From NCBI RefSeq assembly GCF_001639105.2, contig NZ_CP028903.1:616717-664077 (forward strand): DNA of 47,361 nt, read 5' to 3'. The notes beneath the pieces were generated by a model. It saw only the letters and a program-made list of their open reading frames with translations, made no database searches and had not been told where the DNA came from. Positions 23,476 through 33,209 of the stretch are shown here, piece by piece (within the stretch, counting starts at the first letter, position 1; each line of letters opens with the position of its first letter). This DNA is from Azospirillum humicireducens. Lineage in GTDB: Bacteria; Pseudomonadota; Alphaproteobacteria; Azospirillales; Azospirillaceae. The translations under genes were made by a program, and so were the position numbers.

Positions 23476-25956
23476 ATGGCAACGAGCCCCGTCGAAATGA
23501 CCTTCGTCGTCAATGCCTCGGGTGTGGCTGCCGGAGGAGTCTGGCCGCACTTCAAGTTCCTCGTCGACGGCGTTTCCGTCGGCCAGGCGACGGTCAATTC
23601 CACCAGCGCAGGTCGGTACAGCTTCACCACCAAGCTGGCGCCCGATGTCGCGCACAAGGTTCAGGTCGTGTATGACAACGACTGGCTGTCGACCGACAAG
23701 ACCGGCATGTACCGCGATCTGATCGTCAAGTCGATCGAGGTCAACGGCAAGACCATCTCTTCCACCAGCTCGGCGGTTTCCTACGCCGCTGAGGGTCAGG
23801 GCACCCTGTCCGGCCGCGAAATTCTGTCCTGGAGCGGCTCGCTCGACTTCAACATGTCCAAGGACGTGTTCGCCGGCGCCGCCGGGACCCCGACCACCCC
23901 CACCCCCCCGGCCACCGGCGGCACGCCGATCGTCGTGAACGCCTACGGCAATGCGGCCGGCGGCGTGAACGCCCACTTCAAGGTGCTGGTCGACGGCAAG
24001 GTGATCGGCGAAGCCACCGCCGGCACCGCGGCGAAGGACTTCACCTTCAACGCCAACGTCAGCGCCGACATGGCCCACAAGATCCAGATCCAGTACGACA
24101 ACGACGGCGTGGTCAACGGCGCCGACCGCAACCTGTACGTCAACAAGATCACCATCGGCGGCCACGCCGTCGCCCCGACCGACAGCATCGTGTCGATCGA
24201 CAAGGGGGCCCTGGACGGCAAGGACGTCATCGCCGGCCAGAAGGCGATGTGGTGGAACAGCACCATGGAGGTGAAGGCCGACAAGTCCTGGTTCGCCGGC
24301 GCCACCACGCCGTCCAACCCGCCGCAGCCGAGCCTGTCGGTCAACGACGTGTCGGTGGCCGAGCCGACCGGCAGCACCTCCTCCGGCGGAATCCAGGGCT
24401 TCCTGAGCACCAAGGGCAACCAGATCGTCGACGAGGCCGGCAACGCGGTTCGCCTCACCGGCATCAACTGGTTCGGCGGCGAGGGCTACAACTATGTGCC
24501 CGCCGGCCTGTGGGCCGACAGCTACCAGGGCCATCTGGAGAAGATGAAGTCGGTCGGCTTCAACACCATCCGCCTGACCATGTCGGACGAGATGTTCACC
24601 AGCACGGCGGTGACCAACGGCATCGACTATTCGAAGAACCCGGATCTGGTCGGCCTGACCCGTCTGCAGGTCTATGACAAGGTCATCGAGCATGCCGGCA
24701 AGCTCGGCATGAAGGTGATCCTCGACCACCACCGCAACGACGGCGGCGCCGGCACCAACGAACACGGACTGTGGTACAGCAACCGCTTCCCGGAATCGAC
24801 GGTGATCGAGAACTGGAAGATGCTGGCCAAGCATTATGCCGGCAACGAGACCGTCATCGGCGCCGACCTGCACAACGAGCCGAGCGTCACGGCCACCTGG
24901 GGCGGCAGCGCCGCCACCGACTGGGCCTCGGCCGCCGAGCGCATCGGCAACGCCATCCAGTCCGTCAACAAGGATTGGCTGCTGTTCGTCGAAGGCACGG
25001 AGTGGAGCAGCACGCTGGCCGGTGCGCAGTCTCGCCCCATCGAGTTCGACGTGCCGAACAAGCTGGTCTATTCCCCGCATGCCTACGGCCACAGCGTCGG
25101 CAACTTCAGCTGGCTGAACGACCCGGCCTATCCGAACAATCTGCCGGCCCAGTACGACAAGATGTGGGGCTACCTGTACAAGAACGACACCGCGCCGATC
25201 CTGCTCGGCGAATGGGGTGGCCTGTTCAACAGCTCGGCGGAGCAGACCTGGGCCAAGACCATGGCCAAGTATCTGAACGGCGACTGGAACCTGGACGGCA
25301 AGAGCGACATCGCCGCCGGCGACAAGGGCATGAGCTGGACCTTCTGGGCCTGGACGCCGGAATCCGGTGACGTGGGCGGCATCCTGATGGACGACTACAA
25401 GACCATCAACCAGTCGAAGATCAACCTGATCAAGCCGGCCATGGAAGGCGCCATCTTCGACACCCCCGGCGGCTCCAGCACCCCGAACACCGCCAACGCC
25501 ACCTTCACGGTGAAGCTGTCGGCGCCCTCCGGCACCCCGGTCACGGTGGACTATGCCACGGTCGACGGAACGGCCAAGGCCGGTTCGGACTACACCGCCA
25601 CCAGCGGCAAGCTGACCTTCGCCGCCGGCGAGACCACCAAGACCGTCACGGTCAAGGTGCTGAGCGACAGCGTGACGGAGGGCAACGAGACCTTCGGTCT
25701 GAAGATCTCCAACGCGACCGCCGCGACCATCGCCGACGCCACCGGCACCGGCACGATCGTCGAGGCTGCCGCCAAGGCTGCCGCCGCCTCGCTGGGCTCG
25801 GCCGACCTGCTGGCCCATTCGCTGACCGCCGCCGCCGACCTGCCGACGGCACCGGTCGCCAGCTTCGACGGCTCGGCCGCCGACCTGTCGCACGCCGCCT
25901 ACGACACCGGCTACAACGGCATGGAGTGGCACGACCCGCTGGCCCAGGCCGCCTGA
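23476..25956 (+). CDS. Secreted multidomain GH5 glycosidase with two N-terminal CBMs and Calx-beta domain
   Basis: 826 residues. Two related Ca-dependent carbohydrate-binding modules (CBM60-like, about residues 1-135 and 150-275, each with a VNA.G.AAGGV..HFK.LVDG pattern) precede a GH5 catalytic domain. Its acid/base is Glu468 in DLHNEPS and its nucleophile Glu579 in LLGEWGG; the start reads GINWFGGEGYN. A Calx-beta domain (about 665-755) and an Ala/Asp-rich tail end the protein. There is no N-terminal signal peptide. Calx-beta plus such a tail suggests type I secretion (inference). GH5 cleaves beta-linked glucans or mannans. The ATG follows GAGGATACTTCCA. The gene lies between two terminators and forms its own transcript. 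Confidence 0.9.
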   Translation: MATSPVEMTFVVNASGVAAGGVWPHFKFLVDGVSVGQATVNSTSAGRYSFTTKLAPDVAHKVQVVYDNDWLSTDKTGMYRDLIVKSIEVNGKTISSTSSAVSYAAEGQGTLSGREILSWSGSLDFNMSKDVFAGAAGTPTTPTPPATGGTPIVVNAYGNAAGGVNAHFKVLVDGKVIGEATAGTAAKDFTFNANVSADMAHKIQIQYDNDGVVNGADRNLYVNKITIGGHAVAPTDSIVSIDKGALDGKDVIAGQKAMWWNSTMEVKADKSWFAGATTPSNPPQPSLSVNDVSVAEPTGSTSSGGIQGFLSTKGNQIVDEAGNAVRLTGINWFGGEGYNYVPAGLWADSYQGHLEKMKSVGFNTIRLTMSDEMFTSTAVTNGIDYSKNPDLVGLTRLQVYDKVIEHAGKLGMKVILDHHRNDGGAGTNEHGLWYSNRFPESTVIENWKMLAKHYAGNETVIGADLHNEPSVTATWGGSAATDWASAAERIGNAIQSVNKDWLLFVEGTEWSSTLAGAQSRPIEFDVPNKLVYSPHAYGHSVGNFSWLNDPAYPNNLPAQYDKMWGYLYKNDTAPILLGEWGGLFNSSAEQTWAKTMAKYLNGDWNLDGKSDIAAGDKGMSWTFWAWTPESGDVGGILMDDYKTINQSKINLIKPAMEGAIFDTPGGSSTPNTANATFTVKLSAPSGTPVTVDYATVDGTAKAGSDYTATSGKLTFAAGETTKTVTVKVLSDSVTEGNETFGLKISNATAATIADATGTGTIVEAAAKAAAASLGSADLLAHSLTAAADLPTAPVASFDGSAADLSHAAYDTGYNGMEWHDPLAQAA

Positions 25957-25987
25957 GGGTTCGTCCATCCGATCCGGAACGTCACGG

Positions 25988-26020
25988 GAAGGGGCCGGCA
26001 GCCACGCTGCCGGCCCCTTC
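25988..26020. terminator. Bidirectional hairpin terminator between convergent genes
   Basis: A perfect 14-bp stem, GAAGGGGCCGGCAG (25988-26001) with CTGCCGGCCCCTTC (26007-26020) and loop CCACG. It lies between the stops of the GH5 gene and the convergent acetyltransferase gene. No long T-run follows on either side, so its efficiency is uncertain. Confidence 0.7.
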
Positions 26021-26034
26021 GCCGGTCCGTAATC

Positions 26035-26682
26035 TCAACCAGGAACCGGCGAGGCGGCTGCCGTCGCTGCCACAACCGACCGGGGGCCGACCGGCGCCGG
26101 ATGCGGGATGTCGGGGATGGTGACCTCGGCCACCGCCTTGCCCGGATTGCCGGCGACGACGGTGCGCCGCGGCATCGGCTTGGTGACGACGGAGGAGGCG
26201 GCGACGATGCATTCGTCGCCGATGGGCACGCCGATCACCACCGCATGCGGCCCGACCCAGACGCCGTCGCCCAACGCCGGATAATGGGTCACCCGCCCGC
26301 CGGGGAGCAGATCGTCCTTCTGGCCAAGCGTGACGCCGTGGAACAGGGTGACATTGGAACCGATGCGGGCGTTGGCGTTCACCACCAGCCCCCAGCCGTG
26401 CAGGATGCGCAGGCCGGGCCCGACCTCGGTCTCCCACGGCAGGTCCATGGCGGCGGAATGCTGGGTCCAGCGGTGCAGCAGCCGGCAGGCGGCCAGCAGC
26501 GGCTTGCGCAGCGGCCCGGCCATCCGGTTCGCCGCCTGGCAGCTGCGCAGGGTGAAGGTCACCCGGAACATGCGGTTGCCGGCCAGCAGCTTCAGCACCG
26601 CCCCGAGGCCGGAGCCGCCGCCGTAGCGGACGGCATCCGCCACGACGGTCTGCCGATAGGTGTAGCGGGGAGCGTCCTGCAT
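26035..26682 (-). CDS. CysE/hexapeptide-repeat acetyltransferase
   Basis: 215 residues. The C-terminal two-thirds has left-handed beta-helix hexapeptides (GLVVNANARIGSNVTLFHGVTLG start, shown by its first residues, then LGDGVWVGPHAVVIG and VAASSVVTKPMP), ending with VVAGNPGKAV. This resembles serine acetyltransferases and the sugar O-acetyltransferases of polysaccharide loci. The His of FHGVTLG is the expected catalytic base. Acetyl-CoA-dependent O-acetylation of the exopolysaccharide is the likely role. Start at 26682 follows GGGAGGA; an ATG at 26712 is possible. It follows the flippase gene on the same strand by 32 nt, or overlaps it only if the longer start is used. Confidence 0.82.
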   Translation of the reverse strand: MQDAPRYTYRQTVVADAVRYGGGSGLGAVLKLLAGNRMFRVTFTLRSCQAANRMAGPLRKPLLAACRLLHRWTQHSAAMDLPWETEVGPGLRILHGWGLVVNANARIGSNVTLFHGVTLGQKDDLLPGGRVTHYPALGDGVWVGPHAVVIGVPIGDECIVAASSVVTKPMPRRTVVAGNPGKAVAEVTIPDIPHPAPVGPRSVVAATAAASPVPG

Positions 26683-26714
26683 CGCGGTATCTTCCTCCCG
26701 GTGTTCAAGCATTG

Positions 26715-28193
26715 TCACGCCGTCTGCGGACGGCGAAGAAACCGGCCGGCCATGCGGAACAGCATCGCGCGGTCGGCCTTGCCGAAGCTCGGCCCGAACA
26801 GGGCGACGACGGCGAACAGCATGGTCAGTCCGACCTTGGCGGCGGTGTAGGTCGGATTCACCTCGAACCCGAACAGGGCCAGCCCGGACAGATAGGCGAC
26901 GGCGCCGGGCGCCAGGATGCCCAGGACACGGACCAGGCTCAGCGGCGGCTCCTTCGGGGCAAGGCGGCGGCATAGTGCCTCGGTGGCGCCCAGCATCACC
27001 AGTTCGCGCCCCAGCACGCCGATGGCCCCGCCCATCAGGCCGAGCGGCCCCAGGGTGATCGCCATGATCAGCACGCCGACCGCCAGCCCGCCCAGCGAGA
27101 TCGCCGGCAGCACGCCGACCTTCTTGGTCTTCACCAGCCCGACCTCGGCATGCATGCGCACGCCGTGCACCACATAGGCCAGCACCAGCAGCGGCATGCA
27201 GGGCAGCACCGTATCGTATTCGCTGGACGCGATCAGCCACAGCACCTCCGGCGCGGTCAGCGCCATGCCCAGCGCCGCCGCCGACAGGAGGACGACGAAC
27301 AGGTGGAAGACGAATTCCGACTGTTCCCGGCCGGCGGTGTTCTCCTGCGCCTCGATCCGGCTGACCGACCAGATCTGCAGGAAGGAGGCGGTCAGGAACA
27401 TGTAGAGCATGGTGGCGAGCCGCAGCCCGAAGGACAGCACGCCGACCGCCGCCACGCCCATCAGCAGGTTGACCAGATAGCGCATGGCGAACTGGTTGCC
27501 CATGTCCAGCATCGTCTGCGGCATGAAGGGCAGGCCCAGCACCGTCACCCGCTTCAGCAGCCCGAAGGAGAAGCCGAGGCCGTTCACCGCCAGGATCGCC
27601 ACCGTCAACCCGACGCCCAGCCCGACGAAGGTGATGGCGTTGGCGAGGAAGATGCCGGTGACGCCCAGGTTCATCCAGAGCAGGAAGCTGAGGTTGAGGC
27701 CGATCAGACCGACCGCCTTGCCGACGGAGATCAGCAGGCAGGTGCCCGACCGCTTGTGGACCCGGTAATAGGCCAGAGCCAGTTCGAACACCGCGCTGAA
27801 GGCGATGCCGGCGAAGGCGAAGGCGATGATCGGACCCTGGTCCCGGCTGCCGAACAGCAGCTCGCTGGCGCCCCAGCCCGCCGGCAGCGCCACCGTCAGC
27901 AGCGCCAGCGAAGCGGCCCACAGCCCGATCATCGTCGTGCTGACCACGCGGGACCGGCCGCGCTCGTCCGGATGTTCGAAATAGACGACGGTGAAGGCGT
28001 TGATCATTCCGATCATCAGCATCACGGCGACGATGTCGCCCACGACGCCGATCAGGGCATAGACGCCGAACTCCGCCGGTGACAGGACCTTGGCATAGAG
28101 CGGCAGCAGAAGCAGTCCCGCGGCGCGGTTGACCACATTCGCCACCATGAACATCCAGCCATGCTTGATGATGGTGCCAGCTTCGAGAGCCAT
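26715..28193 (-). CDS. Wzx-type polysaccharide flippase (MOP superfamily)
   Basis: 492 residues with about 12-14 hydrophobic segments through its length, starting with GWMFMVANVVNRAAGLLLLPLYAKVLSP, given here by its opening residues. The layout and the N-terminal NxxxRxxGxxxxPL-type pattern fit polysaccharide transport proteins of the MOP exporter superfamily. It would flip the lipid-linked repeat unit to the periplasm for polymerisation. AAGGA lies 7 nt before the chosen ATG at 28193; the longer reading frame upstream is not supported. It is transcribed against the rest of the locus together with the acetyltransferase, from the 850-nt divergent region. Confidence 0.9.
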   Translation of the reverse strand: MALEAGTIIKHGWMFMVANVVNRAAGLLLLPLYAKVLSPAEFGVYALIGVVGDIVAVMLMIGMINAFTVVYFEHPDERGRSRVVSTTMIGLWAASLALLTVALPAGWGASELLFGSRDQGPIIAFAFAGIAFSAVFELALAYYRVHKRSGTCLLISVGKAVGLIGLNLSFLLWMNLGVTGIFLANAITFVGLGVGLTVAILAVNGLGFSFGLLKRVTVLGLPFMPQTMLDMGNQFAMRYLVNLLMGVAAVGVLSFGLRLATMLYMFLTASFLQIWSVSRIEAQENTAGREQSEFVFHLFVVLLSAAALGMALTAPEVLWLIASSEYDTVLPCMPLLVLAYVVHGVRMHAEVGLVKTKKVGVLPAISLGGLAVGVLIMAITLGPLGLMGGAIGVLGRELVMLGATEALCRRLAPKEPPLSLVRVLGILAPGAVAYLSGLALFGFEVNPTYTAAKVGLTMLFAVVALFGPSFGKADRAMLFRMAGRFLRRPQTA

Positions 28194-29043
28194 CCGGTTT
28201 CCTTCGCCCCCTGTTACCCACCGTCCCTTCCCGGCCACGCTTGCCCCGGTCCCGCTCGGGATGGGAGCACGGCGTCCGGTGCATCACGCTGGCGCACAAC
28301 GGGACTGGAGCGCGGGAAAGGACCGCGCCAAATCTCGGCGGCGGTCCGGAAAGCGTCAATTCGGCCTTGAAGCGACGGCGGCACTCTTCGGTGCTAGTCA
28401 CCACGGCTTCGGTCAGCGGACCCGCCGGAGGAAGCGGACCTTCAGATTAGGCTTTCCGGCAGAACGGAACGCTGCCTCCTACGCCACGCAACTGGCAAGG
28501 GTGCGTTCGCGACACGCCTCCGCTCGGAATTGCCGGCAACCCTCAATCGGGAAAGCCTTGCGGACAGCTCTCCCCGCAAGTTTGGCGATCCCCCCCTTCC
28601 GCGCCCCGCCGATCCGACCGGTCGAGGGAGGCCGCCGGCCACCCGTACCCATAATTCGCGGTGGAGTCCGGTGCCGGCAGAGGTGCGGCACCACCTTACC
28701 CTTACCCCGAAACGCTATCCCCGCCCGGCTAAGCATCCAAAAGTATCTCCAATAATATTCGGGTGTGCGCACCCTTTGAAACTCCGGTGGTATCGCGGAC
28801 GCGAAATCAACGTCCGTATGCACTGTTGCTGCTTGCGCCTCCTCATCCTAATTCGTCCTCAACGAACCGCGGATCGGCTGACAAAAATCATGAAAGAGCG
28901 ATCTTTACACAAATGCGCCACTGCGGAATTCGCGGCGCAGCAAAGTAAAGACGGGCCGTTTCCCAAGAGACGCTGATGACGAGCGACCACCCGCACGAAT
29001 GGCCGTGCGGTGGCTGGCATTCCCTTCAACCACGGGACCTGCG
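28194..29043. other. Long divergent control region of the locus
   Basis: 850 nt between the flippase and sugar-transferase genes, with no convincing gene in any frame. It must contain promoters for both directions. An inverted repeat GGTGCCG (28670-28676) with CGGCACC (28686-28692) stands near the middle. The segment 28735-28935 is AT-richer and includes CCAATAATATTC and ATCTTTACACAAATG, where promoter elements are plausible but not assignable. The length is unusual for this gene-dense window, and a small RNA or long leader is possible. Confidence 0.5.
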
Positions 29044-30495
29044 ATGAGCAAACTGGACCCAGAAGCGGTCATCGATCTGACCTCGGCAAAGAAGGCGGCG
29101 TTACCGACGATCGCCCCCGGGCTGTTGCTGGCACTCTCCGATGGCCTCGTTCTCGCCCTGGTGGGTTGGACGCTCAACCATTTCCTCGGCACCGATCCGC
29201 TGATCGACCCGGTGGAGGCCGCCGCCTGGCAGCGGTCGCTCGTCACCGGCCTGATGCTGGTGCCGCTGGTGAAGTCGGTGTTCGGCATCTACACCCTCGG
29301 ACGCTTCGACTACATGGAACGGACGAGACGGACCTTCCAGGCGGCCTTCCTGTGCTGCGCCGTGCTCGCCGTTCCCTTCATCGTGATGGAGGGCTTCCGC
29401 TCCTTCTTCGTGGAGGCGCTGTCGATCGCCCTGCTCGGCTTCGCCGTCACCTATGTGGCGGACCTGCTGCTGATCCAGGGGCTGCTGTCCAGCGCGCTGG
29501 ACTGGCGCACGCCGGTGATGATCGTCGGCGCCGGCCCGCAGGGTGCCGCCATCGCCGAGAAGCTGCAGCGCCTGCCCTGGCTCGGCATGCGTCCGGTCGG
29601 CTTCGTCGACGACGACGACAGCCTGTGGCAGACCCGCGTCGCCGGGCTGCCGGTGATGGGGCCGGTCGAACTGCTTGCCAAATCGCCCGCCGTCGCCGGA
29701 CAGGCCAGCGCCGCCATCGTCGCCGACATGGGACGCCACGGCGGCGACCTGACCGGCCTGGTGCGCACCCTGCCCTTCCGTCAGGTCTATTGCGTGCTGG
29801 GCGAAGGCAATGTCAGCGCCGTCGATGCGACCTATCACAATCTGCACGGTTCGTTGGCCCTGCGCGTCAGCGTGCGCCCGCCGACCGGCTACCTGCGCAT
29901 CCGCCGGGCCATGGACATCGTGCTGTCGGCGATCCTGCTGGTCCTGGTGGCGCCGCTGATGCTGGGCCTCGCCGTCGCCATCAAGCTGGACAGCCCCGGC
30001 CCGGTGATGTTCCGCCAGAAGCGCTGGGCCGGCGGCAAGCAGACCTTCGACCTGCTGAAGTTCCGCTCCATGCATGTCGATGCCGAGGAACAGCTGCAGC
30101 AGCTGCTGGAGAACGACCCGGTCGCCCGCGAAGAATACATGACCTACCACAAGCTGACGGTCGATCCGCGCATCACCCCGCTCGGCCGCTTCCTGCGCCG
30201 GACCTCGCTCGACGAGCTGCCGCAGCTGTGGAACATCCTGATGGGCGACATGAGCCTGATCGGTCCGCGCGCCTACATGCCGAAGGAGCTGCCGGAGGTG
30301 GGTGACTCCGCCGCGGTGATCGGCTCCGTCCGTCCGGGCCTGACCGGCTACTGGCAGGTGTCCGGCCGTCACCGCACCACCTTCCAGGAACGCGTGTCGA
30401 TGGATGTCTTCTATGTCCGCAACTGCGGCCTGCTGTTCGACTTCTTCATCCTCTGCAAGACAGCGGTGATGGTGCTGAAGGGCGACGGTTCGTAA
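29044..30495 (+). CDS. Polyprenyl-phosphate sugar-1-phosphate transferase (WbaP/ExoY type)
   Basis: 483 residues. Four N-terminal transmembrane helices (about 20-140) are followed by a CoA-binding-like domain ([17 protein letters not shown]) and a C-terminal bacterial sugar-transferase domain after a further membrane helix. The catalytic domain has [20 protein letters not shown] and [12 protein letters not shown] motifs, then [15 protein letters not shown] and [11 protein letters not shown], all standard for this family. It starts repeat-unit synthesis by moving a sugar phosphate to undecaprenyl phosphate. ATG at 29044; the ribosome-binding site is weak. A strong terminator follows. Confidence 0.93.
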   Translation: MSKLDPEAVIDLTSAKKAALPTIAPGLLLALSDGLVLALVGWTLNHFLGTDPLIDPVEAAAWQRSLVTGLMLVPLVKSVFGIYTLGRFDYMERTRRTFQAAFLCCAVLAVPFIVMEGFRSFFVEALSIALLGFAVTYVADLLLIQGLLSSALDWRTPVMIVGAGPQGAAIAEKLQRLPWLGMRPVGFVDDDDSLWQTRVAGLPVMGPVELLAKSPAVAGQASAAIVADMGRHGGDLTGLVRTLPFRQVYCVLGEGNVSAVDATYHNLHGSLALRVSVRPPTGYLRIRRAMDIVLSAILLVLVAPLMLGLAVAIKLDSPGPVMFRQKRWAGGKQTFDLLKFRSMHVDAEEQLQQLLENDPVAREEYMTYHKLTVDPRITPLGRFLRRTSLDELPQLWNILMGDMSLIGPRAYMPKELPEVGDSAAVIGSVRPGLTGYWQVSGRHRTTFQERVSMDVFYVRNCGLLFDFFILCKTAVMVLKGDGS

Positions 30496-30527
30496 CGCCG
30501 CCATCGTCCCGGACCGAATGCCAGCCG

Positions 30528-30560
30528 GACCCCCGCGCCGCCCGCGCGGGGGTCTTTTTT
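30528..30560 (+). terminator. Rho-independent terminator
   Basis: A perfect 11-bp stem GACCCCCGCGC (30528-30538) with GCGCGGGGGTC (30544-30554), loop CGCCC, then TTTTTT. It ends the sugar-transferase transcript. Confidence 0.95.
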
Positions 30561-30764
30561 CCAAGCCTCCGCCGTTCCGGAAAATGCTTAGGCTCCATTC
30601 CCTTTTTCGGGCGGTAAAGGGAGCGGGAAACGCGAATCCGGCTACCCCCTTCGGGCGCGGCCTCCTTCGGTCTAATGCCACCGCCCGGCTACGAGATGGG
30701 GGATGGCAACCGCATCTTCAGTGCTGCAAAGCCGAACCCGGTACGGCAGCCCAAGGGAAAGCCG

Positions 30765-32093
30765 ATGAAAATCTTCGATTTTCTGGAAAAGAGCATCGCC
30801 GTCATCGGCATCATGGCCTTCGGGGGCTCGGTGCTTCCGCTGATGCTGACCGGCGGCGATCCGCTGGCCGGCGACCTGGAATCGGCCGGCGTCACCGTCT
30901 TTTACGGCGGCATCTATGTCCTGCTGCTCGCCGCCATCGCGCTGAGGCCGGGCATCGCCTTCCAGATTCCCTTCGCCAGCCCGGCACTTACGGCAATGAT
31001 CGCCTTCGCCTTCCTGACCGCCCTGTGGTCGCTGTTCCCGGACGTGACGCTGCGCCGGTCGATCGCCTTCCTGTTCACCACGGTGTTCGGCATCTGGCTC
31101 GGCCTGCGCTTCCGCTTTCCGGAGATCATGCGGCTGCTCGTGGTCGGGTTGTCTGCGCTGATGTTCGCCTCCTTCTTCATGATCTTCGCGATGCCGGAGA
31201 TCGGGCTGGACAGCGCCCAGCATGTCGGCGCCTGGAAGGGCGTGTTCTTCCAGAAGAACGTGACCGGCCGCATGATGGTCTGGCTGATCCTGGCCCTGGT
31301 CTGGCTGGACTGGCAGAAGGAGCAGAGCCGCTGGGTCACCCGGCCGCTGATGATCCTCGCCATGCTGCTGATCGTCATGAGCCGGTCGGGCACCGGCCTG
31401 ATCACCTCCATCCTGGTGTCGGTGGCGCTGCTGTCCACCACCATGCTGCGCGGCAGCATCCGCAACTTCGCCCCCACCATGGCGCTGCTGCTGGCCCTGC
31501 TGGTCATCATGGTCACGGCGGGCGCCACCTTCTGGTACGACGTGCTCTATGCGCTGGGCCGCGATCCCACCCTGACAGGACGCACCGTCCTGTGGGAGCA
31601 CATCGTCCATTCGGTCGGCGAGCGTCCGCTGCAGGGCTACGGCTATGCCGCCTACTGGTTCGGCTTCAACGGCCCCGGTTCCAGCTTCACCCGCGACTGG
31701 GGCATCACGTCGGCCCACAGCGGCTGGCTTGAGTTGACGCTCGACCTCGGGCTGGTCGGCGTGGCGCTGGTGCTGGCGCTGCTGTGCCGCCTGCTGTTCC
31801 AGGGCTTCTTCGCCGCCCGCTACGGCAACAGCCGGCCCGAGGCAGCCTGGACCTTCGCCGTCGGCTGCGCCCTGCTGGCGGTGTCGGTGTCGGAGAGCGT
31901 GTTCGCCGAGCGCCACTCGATGAACTGGGTGATCGCCACCATCGCCGTGGTCCGTCTGGTTCAGCAGAGCCGTTGGCAGCGGCTGCTGAACGACCGCGCC
32001 GCGGAGCAGGCCCGTCTGCGCCGACACACCCCGGCCGGGATGAACCCCTCGGGCATGGGGCCTGCCTACGCCGGCCAGGGACGCGGGCTCTAG
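30765..32093 (+). CDS. Wzy/ExoQ-like polysaccharide polymerase (O-antigen ligase family)
   Basis: 442 residues with about 10-11 transmembrane segments. Near the N-terminus, ALWSLFPDVTLRRSIAF is a motif I associate with ExoQ-type polymerases. The large periplasmic loop carries LTGRTVLWEHIVHS and ERPLQGYGYAAYW, the Arg/His-containing pattern of the O-antigen ligase/polymerase superfamily. It would join flipped repeat units in the periplasm. AAGGGAAAGCCG precedes the ATG at 30765; longer readings run into untypical sequence. The C-terminus is a cytoplasmic Arg/Gln-rich tail. It leads the glycosyltransferase series. Confidence 0.88.
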   Translation: MKIFDFLEKSIAVIGIMAFGGSVLPLMLTGGDPLAGDLESAGVTVFYGGIYVLLLAAIALRPGIAFQIPFASPALTAMIAFAFLTALWSLFPDVTLRRSIAFLFTTVFGIWLGLRFRFPEIMRLLVVGLSALMFASFFMIFAMPEIGLDSAQHVGAWKGVFFQKNVTGRMMVWLILALVWLDWQKEQSRWVTRPLMILAMLLIVMSRSGTGLITSILVSVALLSTTMLRGSIRNFAPTMALLLALLVIMVTAGATFWYDVLYALGRDPTLTGRTVLWEHIVHSVGERPLQGYGYAAYWFGFNGPGSSFTRDWGITSAHSGWLELTLDLGLVGVALVLALLCRLLFQGFFAARYGNSRPEAAWTFAVGCALLAVSVSESVFAERHSMNWVIATIAVVRLVQQSRWQRLLNDRAAEQARLRRHTPAGMNPSGMGPAYAGQGRGL

Positions 32094-32182
32094 GCGCCGC
32101 ATCCGGCCCACAGACATCCGGCCTGCACAGGACCCAAGTCACCAGCGACCTTCCCCATTTTGCTTCGACCGAAGGCAGACCC

Positions 32183-33184
32183 ATGAGCCAGAAGAACGAG
32201 CCGGCAAGCATCAACCGTCCGGCGGCCGGCAAGCAGAAGGCCGGCGAGCAGGCAGCGCCCAACCAGCGGGTCACCGTCGTCATCCCGACGCGCAACCGCC
32301 CGGACATGGTGATGCGGGCGGTGCGCAGCGCGCTGGACCAGACCTACCGCGACCTCGACGTGATCGTGGTGATCGACGGGCCGGATCCCGCCACCGCCTC
32401 CCATCTGGCGACGCTGGCCGATCCGCGGCTGACGGTGATGGAGCTTGAGACGAACCATGGTGCCGCGGAGGCCCGCAACATCGGCGTGCGCGCCGCCCGT
32501 GGCGACTGGATCGCCTTCCTCGACGACGACGACCATTGGATGCCGGAAAAGGTGGAGCTGCAGATGGCGGCACGCCCTGCCGACATCCGCTTCCCCATCA
32601 TCAGCTGCCGCTGCCAGGTGGTGACCGCCCGCGGCACCTTCGCCTGGCCGCGCCGGCTGTCCACGCCGGCCGATGCCATCGGCGACTACCTGTTCGTCCG
32701 CCGCGGCCTGTTCAAGGGCGAGACCTTCGCCCCCACCACGACCCTGTTGACGCCCAAGGCGCTGCTGCTGCGCAACCCCATTCCCAAATCGCGCTTCGAC
32801 GATTGGGAATGGCTGATCACCTGCGGCCGGATCGACGGCGTGGCGCTGATCCACATCCCCGACGTGATGGCCGTCCATTACACCGAGGAGAACAACCGGG
32901 TCACGCTGTCGACCTGCCACAACATCAGCCACTCGCTGGAATGGGCGGAGGAGATGCGCAACCACCTCTCCCCGCGCGCCTATGCCAGCCTCCTCCTCCA
33001 GGCCACCGGCGGCGAGCAGGCGGCCCGCACCGCCGGCACCCGCTGGCGAATCCTCAATTCAGCCTTGCGCGACGGCCAGCCGACGCCGATGGCGCTCGCC
33101 ACCTTCACCATGCACTCGCTGATGCCCGTCGGACTGCGCCGCCGGCTGCGCCAAGCCCTGTTCTCCGCGTCCGACGCCGCCTGA
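32183..33184 (+). CDS. GT2-family glycosyltransferase
   Basis: 333 residues with a GT-A fold. The nucleotide-sugar site begins VTVVIPTRNRPDMVMRAVRS, and the metal-binding DXD appears as AFLDDDDHW. The first 28 residues are a basic, disordered lead. No transmembrane helix is evident, so it works at the cytoplasmic face on the lipid-linked repeat unit. It lies 89 nt after the polymerase gene and 25 nt before the next transferase gene. The sugar it adds cannot be deduced. Confidence 0.88.
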   Translation: MSQKNEPASINRPAAGKQKAGEQAAPNQRVTVVIPTRNRPDMVMRAVRSALDQTYRDLDVIVVIDGPDPATASHLATLADPRLTVMELETNHGAAEARNIGVRAARGDWIAFLDDDDHWMPEKVELQMAARPADIRFPIISCRCQVVTARGTFAWPRRLSTPADAIGDYLFVRRGLFKGETFAPTTTLLTPKALLLRNPIPKSRFDDWEWLITCGRIDGVALIHIPDVMAVHYTEENNRVTLSTCHNISHSLEWAEEMRNHLSPRAYASLLLQATGGEQAARTAGTRWRILNSALRDGQPTPMALATFTMHSLMPVGLRRRLRQALFSASDAA

Positions 33185-33209
33185 GCCGGAAAAAAGGACC
33201 CTGACGCCC

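Noticed and set aside
23398..25968. Open frame of over 850 codons on the minus strand opposite the GH5 gene
   Set aside because: Same reason: Val/Gly/Asp-rich shadow, no start signal, and the plus-strand protein has catalytic residues in place.
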